Both the position numbers and the translations under genes were made by a program. A stretch of 64,000 nt of DNA from Ricordea florida (lineage: Eukaryota > Cnidaria > Anthozoa > Corallimorpharia > Ricordeidae): positions 12,676,151-12,740,150 of the forward strand of contig OX453275.1 in assembly GCA_949710005.1 (NCBI GenBank), read 5' to 3'. The notes beneath the pieces were generated by a model. The model had not been told where the DNA came from. It did no database searches and was given only the letters and a program-made list of their open reading frames with translations. Below are positions 28,408-37,400 of this stretch, in pieces. The number at the start of each line of letters is the position of its first letter. Positions within the stretch are counted from its first letter, which is position 1.

Positions 28408-31400
28408 TCCGAGGGCACTTGCGATTACTTGTTTATCACAGAAAGGGCAAAATTTTTTTGGGAATTGCATTCTCGCACGATGTCCGCGCGATGAAGCCCT
28501 TTCAATGCCGCCACAAATGTCAAAACAAACGTAACTGACCAATAGATTCAATGAACATTTTATTCTCAAAATACAGTTAACAACGTTACACGGTTTCATC
28601 CAGTTATATTGCAATCAACAGTAAACAGCAAAAAGGCTCAAAATGCATTTATGTGAACATTACACCTTAATCGGAGTCAGATTCTGGGAGAAAAATTCTT
28701 TTGTAACCTCGCTTGCTCTGGCTGAGACTTGCTTGGGAAGAATGATTTCCAGCTATGTTGAGAGTGACACTGCAATGGCTGAAATTGTAGATTTGACTCG
28801 AAGCAGAGTCGGGCTGTGTTTGCACTGAGGACAGTGGTTGAAGTACTTGTCTTGTCGTGGCAGTATTTGTGAGATTGTCGATGATGTTGGACATCATTCT
28901 TTGCTCGTTTTCATCACCGCAGTCGTAGTCATTCAAACCTTGCTAGGAACTGTGACCAGTAATGTTTTTAATCTTGCATTTCGGAATGCCGGAGCTCTTC
29001 AATTTCTTGACAACCGTTTTTCTGGCGCTGTGGTTAGTAAGCTTCTTGTCTGGGCAGGTAACTTTCAGAGGTGAGTTTTCAGCTCTGCGAAAAATTGGGC
29101 GAGCGCTTCGTTCAGCTGTGACACTTCGTAGCTCTCAATTTCCTCCTTTGTCCCCCTTGTTACAGCCCATTGTTTGAAAACGCCGGTCCAATAGACAGTA
29201 CTTAGTTTAGAGTTTTTGTTCTCGCTACCGTGCTTTAGTCCCTCAATTAAGGTTCCGTCGGCTTCCACGAAACGGGAAGCCATTGTTGCAAAAAAAATTC
29301 ATCAGCAATAACGCTTCATTGCCAAGCAACTTATGACCAATCAGCAGGAAGTAATCATGCCCTCTTGATTACCTAAAGTGCCCTCGTGATTAAGAAAAAA
29401 TGCCCTCTGTCTAAGCCAATCAGCGTTCAGTAATTTTGCCCTGCATGTGATAAGTCAAGAAAACGATTAAGCAGTGCTACGGTTGTCATCGTTTCCAAAT
29501 CAGTGCCATAGCCAGACCATCACCAGCGGCACAACTTAGGACCATCGCTCTTTTCAAGTAGAGGGAGTTGAGTTCGCCGGACCTATAAGTAACGTGTCAC
29601 CCAAAGGAAATATGGAAATGTTTACATTGTCCTTCATGCCTGTAGCCTCACGAAACCCCTTATCTAAAATTCGGCAAGAGTATGGAAACTAGTGAGTTCC
29701 TCAGAAGCCTCAAGCGACTTACGGCACGGAAAGAAAGGTTCGAGAAGATATATTCGGACAACGTCAAGACCTTCACCGCAGGCGCAAACGGGCTGAAGCG
29801 AGTCCAGCAAGACGACTAGTTCCACAACTTTCTGTCCAATGAAAACATAAAATGGCAGTTCAATCTCAGTCGCGCTCACTGTTGTGGTGGCCAGTTCGAG
29901 TGGATGGTTAGTCTTCTAAAGTTCGCCTTGTACTGAACTTGGACTGAACTCGAGGAAGTACTGCTAGATGCCGACGTAACTTCAAACAACCATCCCCTAC
30001 TAATCTCAACAACAGTGATTATTGATAACTGAAGAATGATTAATAATCACTGGAGAAGGCTATCCGAAAAAAGCTATAGTTCCATCACATGAATGATCCA
30101 AAAATCAGTCCATTATTTCACTTCTGACGTGAAAATTATTTCCACGTTTTTTATCTTAGTTATTTCGAATAGATTAAATTACATTGCAGAGCCAAATGCT
30201 ATCGGTAGCAACAAAATCACATTAGCTACGGACATATAGAGTGCAACAATGATGCAACCAACCTCACTTCATCTAGAAATTGCAGTATTTGCTTAGCATC
30301 ACGAGTTTCTCTGACAGACAGCACTGCTGGCTCTGAGGTGTGACCTATTGTCCCATAAACCACAAGACCATACTCGTTAGGGCCATACTGAAAAATGAAT
30401 CATATAAGAAATAAGTAGGTGGCAAAGACGTACAAAAGCTGAGAGACAGGCGGGTCATAATGTATAGAAGGGGGTGAATCGAAAAATAAGGGAATGGATC
30501 ACAGTCTTGAATCCATGTAAAAAGGAATGAGATAAGAAAAAGCCATTCATTGAATGTAGGTGATATTTACATATGCTTGACCAATCCTTTTTGGAATAGC
30601 AAAGCTGGATTTATTCACACTCAAAGGGTACCACATCAACAAGTATCTGATGAGGGGCTACATTGGACAATACTGAATGTTAAATGTAATCACGTAACAT
30701 GACCAGCAAGGGAGAACTGAAAAGTAAATGGACATTACAAAGACACAAGGAGATACAAAATTTCGCTTCAAGTTTTTGAAAATATCTCACGACTCGAGTG
30801 AGAGCAGCGACGGCACGAGAAAAGACATTTCTTATCTCCAAGCGACTATGTAATGCTCTGCCGTAAAAGGCCATGTATAAGCCACACCTTTTTACACAAA
30901 ATTTTATTCAAGAATCGTGGGTGCAGCTTATCTGCAGTTTCATCCGAGATTGGGGCTCTTCAAGACTTCATTAATATTCATTAAAACTCCTTCCAAACAA
31001 GTGCTGTTGCTTATTTGGAACGCGACGCTAGTTGCACAGCCGGTCAGGCCATTAGACTGTCGTATCTGACTACTTTTTATAGAGCTATACAGACTTCTGT
31101 TTCCTGTGTCATGGAAGTGGACGATAATGTCGCGCTTATTTCATTTCTTTCGGGGAAGGGATTTGTAAAGAACAATCAACATGCTTATGTGGCGAATGAT
31201 AACGTTTCCTTTTAAAGCTTGGCTACAAAGCATTTCCTTACTCTTGCACAGCCAGGTTTCTTGACGGACAGTTTCGAAGTGTTAATCCTTAAACATCGAA
31301 GCAACAGAGAGTTAAGAGTTTAAAACGTGTGAACTCAAATGGAAAGGGATAACAACAACAACATTTATTTGAACTGCATTGTAAGTTTTAAAATACAATC

Positions 31401-34400
31401 ATTTATATTATAGCTTGTGTACAGAAGGTTCACCAAACGAAGAGCTCTCAGTAGAAGGATCCAGTGAAGGATGCAACGTTCTTTCAAGAAATTGTAGCTA
31501 AGTATACTTGGGCTAATCGAAAGAAACAAACTTCTAAAAGGTCCAACAACTTTATAACGTTTCGGCCGATCGCCCTTCATTGGATAAACAGATAAAAAAG
31601 TTAAAAGCATCAAAAATATAATGGAGACTTGCTGGACAGGCAATTTGACAGGGCCTTAAAAATTGAAAGATCCGAATTGAAAAATCCAAAAGAAGAGCAA
31701 AAAGGTGTTTCCTTTATTGTTTGACTCTAACCCTTTATTTCCTGATATTGATAAGATTATTAAATTTTAGCATGTTCATTTACTCAGCTCATTCCCCGAT
31801 CTTCAAGACATTTTCCCATCTGCATCTATCTTTCCAGCTTATCGCTGAACTAAGAATCTCAAAGATGTCCTGGCACCTTCCAAATTACGACCGCTAACTG
31901 GTGCTGTCAATCACGAAAGCGTGGCAGGGTGTTACAAATGTGGACGAAAGTGTGACCTCTGCACTAATTATTTACTCGAAGACACAAACTTCAGAAGTAA
32001 GGACACTGGACGTAAATACTTCATCAACCAAAGGGTTAACTGTGAGTCTAATAACGTTATCTATCTAGCTACATGCAATAAATCTTCAATATGTGGGCTC
32101 CACATCCCCCAAATTTAAGGTCAGATTTCAAAACCATAAATCGTCTATACTTGTCTAGACTTGAGAGCTGGTGGTACATTATAATTAGACCCCGCACGAT
32201 CTCTCGGACATTAGGTTCATGATTAAAGAAAAAATTGTCAACGCCATGAATAATCAACATCTAGAAAACCTCCTATTAACTAGAGAAGCTAGCTTATTAG
32301 ATGACCCAATTATTTACATTGCAGCCGCATGGTCTCAACAAGAGGCGAAAACTATTTCCCAGTAAAAAGTTTAAAGAGCACTGCTCTTATAGTTCTTGAG
32401 ATATTGGTGATTGAGTTTTGTACTGTTTGAGTGGAACAACTTATGACGTCATCACTTCTCTCATTTGCTTAATACAAAAACGCAAATATTCGAAAAAGGA
32501 AAACGCCATTCTTCTGAACTTTGAAAAGCCTTTCAAATAAGCAGCAATCATTTTTTACTTCATAGGTACTTTTAATATTTCCAAATCAACTTTCGATGCT
32601 CACTCTGACCCTATCTCCAGAGATTTAGGACTATTGAAACTCTTTGATATTAGACAACTAGAACTGGGTAAACTTATGTTTTCTTTTAGACACTCACTTC
32701 TGCCAGTAAAGTTTAAGGATTAATTTTGTTTTAACAAAGAAGTTCATAGCTATGACACGAGACAAACTGATAATTTTCACCTTCTCTTTTGTAGAACCAA
32801 CGTTCGTAAATTTTTTGTCAGTTTCCAGGGACCATCTTATTATAACTCTTTAACAAATGAAATCAAAGACACTACTTCTCTCTCCTCATTTAAAACTAAA
32901 CTTTGTAAATACTTTTATGAGAACTATTAATTATATAGATATTATTTAAACACATATAATCTCTGTAAACAGATATCGCTTTCTTCAAAGTGTATCATCA
33001 TTTGGTTTTATGTTTGTTACTTTACTTCATTAACATACTTATACTAGTTTTTGTCCCCTTTTCATCAATTGCCATGTAATTAATCTGAATACATTCGATC
33101 CTGGTCTTGCAAACGTACGCTTTAATACTCTGAAGGAGCCCAATATCTATAAGCCTTATGGTTTGTTTTTGGGAAATTTTTTGGCACTTTCTGTATTTTT
33201 TCTTTCCTTTTCTTTTTTCTTTTTCCTTTTCAGCAGTGAAAAAAAAATATTTTGGAGTAAAAAAAAATCTTTAAATTTTTAGTGATTTATTTTGTCGTAT
33301 TGGTGGCACAGATTGTCTTTGTTCTGCTCAAATTTCAATTTGTCGTTTCAAGCTGTGAATTTAAGGTTGCCTTTCTGTTTGTGTAGAGACAAGTCTACAA
33401 CGCACTATAGAATGTAGATCAGGACTACATACAAAGCATATGAGGGGGCCCAGGCCCCTCTTATAAGCCTGGTGGTTTCTCGGGGTCTCCTCGCCACAAT
33501 CATTGTAACATCCATCCTTTTTTTTAATCAGTGACTTCATCATTATTATTATTGCTTGTCCTTGTAATACTATTAATCTTGTGGCAAAAATAAACATAAA
33601 GTTAGCATACATACAGTAAACATACAGTAAAACACTCTGGACATTTAAGAACACTCATGTTCTCAAATGCCTGTCATGTTTTATCATGCGCATGAGTGTT
33701 CATCATGTGCATGCACAGAATGAGTCATAAGAGCACATGGCCAAGATCACTTTCTTCCAAAGTGATAAGTTCTTTGGTGGCCTCCATGAATACTTATGGC
33801 GTAAAATCGAACGACTTACAAACGCACACAACATTTGCAGTAGACCAACCTTAAAATATGTCAAGCATTTTCGGAACGGGTCAATTTGGGTTTTTGACAC
33901 AAAAAACTTGTGAAGGCAATCCCGTATGTCGCACTCTCTACGACGTAAATTACATTTATCAAAACTGCTCAGAGAATGTATGATACAGAGAATATACACC
34001 TCGTTCTTTAAGGGTGAAATCGAAAATCTCACGTTTACAAAAGGAGTTAGCTTGAATCCAATTTTCACTGCGTACCGCGAAACACGTGGCCGGCAAATTC
34101 TTGTGTTTATTTTGTGCTGCGTAGCCAGCTTCTAGAAGACATGCAAGTCTTCAATATATTTTGCACGGCGTACAGCATAGCCACCGTTTTCAGTAATGCC
34201 GTCAAAATGTTGTAAGGTATTCTGTAGTTACCAAAGATCTCTCCAAAGTGTAAATATATAATAAAATATCGAGCTAGCTGCAAGAGTTCTCAATCATGTC
34301 ACGTAATGCTTCCACTTCAAGGTCAACCCTTGCAAATTGCAAACAAAAATTTCTACTGATAAAAAAGAGGCAACTTTTGAGGAAGTACAAATTACACTTT

Positions 34401-37400
34401 CATGCACTAAGTTGCAAAGATGACTAGCGTTTCTAAAGAAAGGAATCCCGAGTTCACGCAGATATGCATCTAATTTTCTTATGTTTTGACAACAGGGAAA
34501 CATAAGATCAAAATAACACAATTATACCATTGTATTTCCATCACTTTGTGACTTTTTCTTTGGCAAAAATACCTCATTTCCAAAGCTGTACTCCGAGTCT
34601 ACTGGAACTTCCCCGTTGAAATAACTGCAGAATACAAAATAAACCTTACAGTTAACAAAAGCAAAGTTTTCCCCAGCAGATATGTGACCAGCAGGGGTAA
34701 AAATTGGCGGTCGCACAGTCGCCAGTGGCGAGTTAAAACTGACCAGGGCAACCAAAAGTTAAGGTTTGAACGCCCAATGTGCGACTATGCTACAGAATTC
34801 CGAAAAGTTGCAATGTAAATTATGCGAAGAACAAAGTTAAAAATAAAACTCAACATGTAGTTTACTACTGAATTTTTAGTTCTGAAGTGGAAATTCCGAG
34901 CCGTTTTGACAGTGATTTCACAAGCGATCCACATTCACAACATAAAGATGCCATTTTGATTTTGTGATAAATGCCACGTGACCGTGAAAAAAAAAATTGA
35001 GGGCTACTTCATTTTGGGATGGGCCACTAAGAATTCAAGGTAACTGGCCCGACTGGCCACCAAGCACTGGAGTTAACTTTTAGCCCTGGACCAGTCTCTA
35101 TGGTAAGACAAAACATTCTAAACCGTGTGATAACAACAATCCCAGTGGATTTTTACCTTGATGAATAATTATTTTAAATGGAAACTTAAACAGACAGGTA
35201 TTTTTCTGTGGCTTAAAATGATTATATTAATTCAACTATTGATTTTAATCTTATTATACCATCAAATATGATAAAACCACTGAGAATTGGAGCCAACACA
35301 GATGTCAGCAATTATCAGTTACATGTAATATCATGTGCTGCGATTGGTCAATTTAGCAGGCAGCACTTCACTGTATGGCCCGCTAAATTCAAAAGTTTGT
35401 TTTGAGATATAATACCTTACAAACCTTGTTTTCTCTGTCTGTACTGTAAGTTACAGATCCTCGTTTTTTCAGCTCGGATTTGTATAAATTTGCAAGGAAA
35501 AAACTTGGTCCGTAACGTACAGTACAGACCTTGAACTCGGTTAGTAAGAGGTATTGACAATAAAGTGATTACTTTTTGTAGGAATATCTTCTCACTAGTT
35601 ACGCATTGTATGCTGGGACCATGTGCTTGACATGGGAGGACAAATTTCAACTTTTGCTTCTTGCATTAAACTGTTGTTGTTGTGAATTTATCTCCTGGTC
35701 TGTGTGCAATTACTACACTTTTCACACCATCTTATTGGCTAGTTAGGGTCACACAGTGTCAAAAGCTGGACTGGTATCAGGCAATCTACCTATCTGTGTG
35801 GATATTTGCCCTGTTGTTTTCAGTAGCAAGAAAACATAACAAAGCCACGCTCTATCAAGTTACTTTACAATAACCTTGTTTTGTAGAATCCAATGATACT
35901 GTAATTAAGTAGCTAATTGCAATTGTAGCTATGGATAAAGCAGGAAATCAATGAAATAAGCTGCTGGTGTTTTTGGCCTGGAGGTGAACAAAAGTTATGA
36001 ACCAAGCTTGGGCAATCAAATTCTTGAAAATCTCCCCACTGAAATGTGCAAAAAGGCTGGTTTTGCACAAAGCTACACTTCCCACTGTCTTTAAAGCTGC
36101 AGGTTGAGAAACCTTTCCAAGTCAAAAACGATAAACTATGCAAGCAATAAATCGTTCCAGTCGTACCGGCAACTATTCGAGTCATCTGCAATTATTGGTT
36201 GATTTATAGCTCAACAGAATTCTGAGTTCAGTCAGTTCAACCTGTACTTGCAACTGGAACCAAAGTTCTTCCACACTTCCCGGCAATGTAATCACAATTT
36301 CGGGAACTTTTATCTTTGAGTTTCACATTGTTGTGCTCAAACAGTGTTTGTTAGAAATGAGTTGTCACCCCTGTTATGTGGAGGGTGATGAAACGATGTG
36401 TTGGAAAGCGAAGGGACAATGGAGAAGAAAAAAGTTAAGACCCAGCGGTAGAACATTACTGAGGTATTAAATCATGAGCAAATAAATGTACATGTACCAG
36501 CAGTCTACACATGTAGGGCAATTCAAGATTTGCTCTGCACTGTACATTTTGAAATCGAACTTACGATAGCATGAATTCTGTTTAAGTTATTGCAGAAAAT
36601 TGCTCTAGATTACGAAGCACCATCAAACGTGTTGAGTTTTCATCTCTCTATAAAACTGAGAGACTTGACATAATCTTTGGTTGCGAATCACACCTTAATA
36701 ACACAGTGCATAATGGAGAAATCTGCTAACCATCTTATGAAATCTTCTGTAAAGATTGTTAATTGGGCAGTGTATACATTGCAGCTCATGGGTGTTATAT
36801 AGCCGCTGATTTACCTGAACTACAGTGGGTGTGGACTCTGATTGCGAGGCTATATGGGTTAAAATTCATATCCAAAATTCTAGTCCATTATACCTCTGCT
36901 CCTTTTATAGAGCACCTAATAACAATACAGATCCTTTGGATGCCCTTGATGCATCTTTACAGTGGCCATGACACTGTCCTTGCTGATATTGATGTTAAGG
37001 CTAAGATCAACAAGAAATTACTACGAGTCATAAAGTCAATACAAGCTTATCTAAACTTGTATCAACAAGAATTTTTTTACTCTAATCCTCAAGAAAGATC
37101 TGTGGAAGAAAACTGGAAATCCTTGAAGGATTCTGTCTCCCAAGCCACTGAACATCATATCCCACAAAATAAAATTAATGGACAATGGGGATTTACCCCA
37201 TAATTAATTTTGTCAAAAGAACTCAAGTGTAAGATCAGAAAGAAGCATCATAGATATAAGAAGGCTAGGTTATCCGGGAAAGCTGAAGACTGCAAAAATT
37301 TCAAGAGTCTGCGCAGATATATTAAAAAGGCGCTCCAATTGGCTCATGATAGCTATGTCAAAGAAATCCTGTACACCTTTTAATTTATTACAATTTAATG

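Larger units (their letters stand above)
27640..30000 (+). pseudogene. BEL/Pao LTR retrotransposon integrase region, split by an insertion
   Basis: Left part (27640-28263): NPADLGSRGG, then [16 protein letters not shown], then [18 protein letters not shown] and [13 protein letters not shown], the RNase H-integrase linker and start of the HHCC zinc-binding module of BEL/Pao. Right part (29456-30000): [13 protein letters not shown] resumes exactly where the left part stops, followed by a core fragment with [22 protein letters not shown] and [10 protein letters not shown], then [12 protein letters not shown]. Several stops and frameshifts make it a relic. A DNA element at about 28264-29455 interrupts it. 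No LTRs were identified. Confidence 0.75.
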
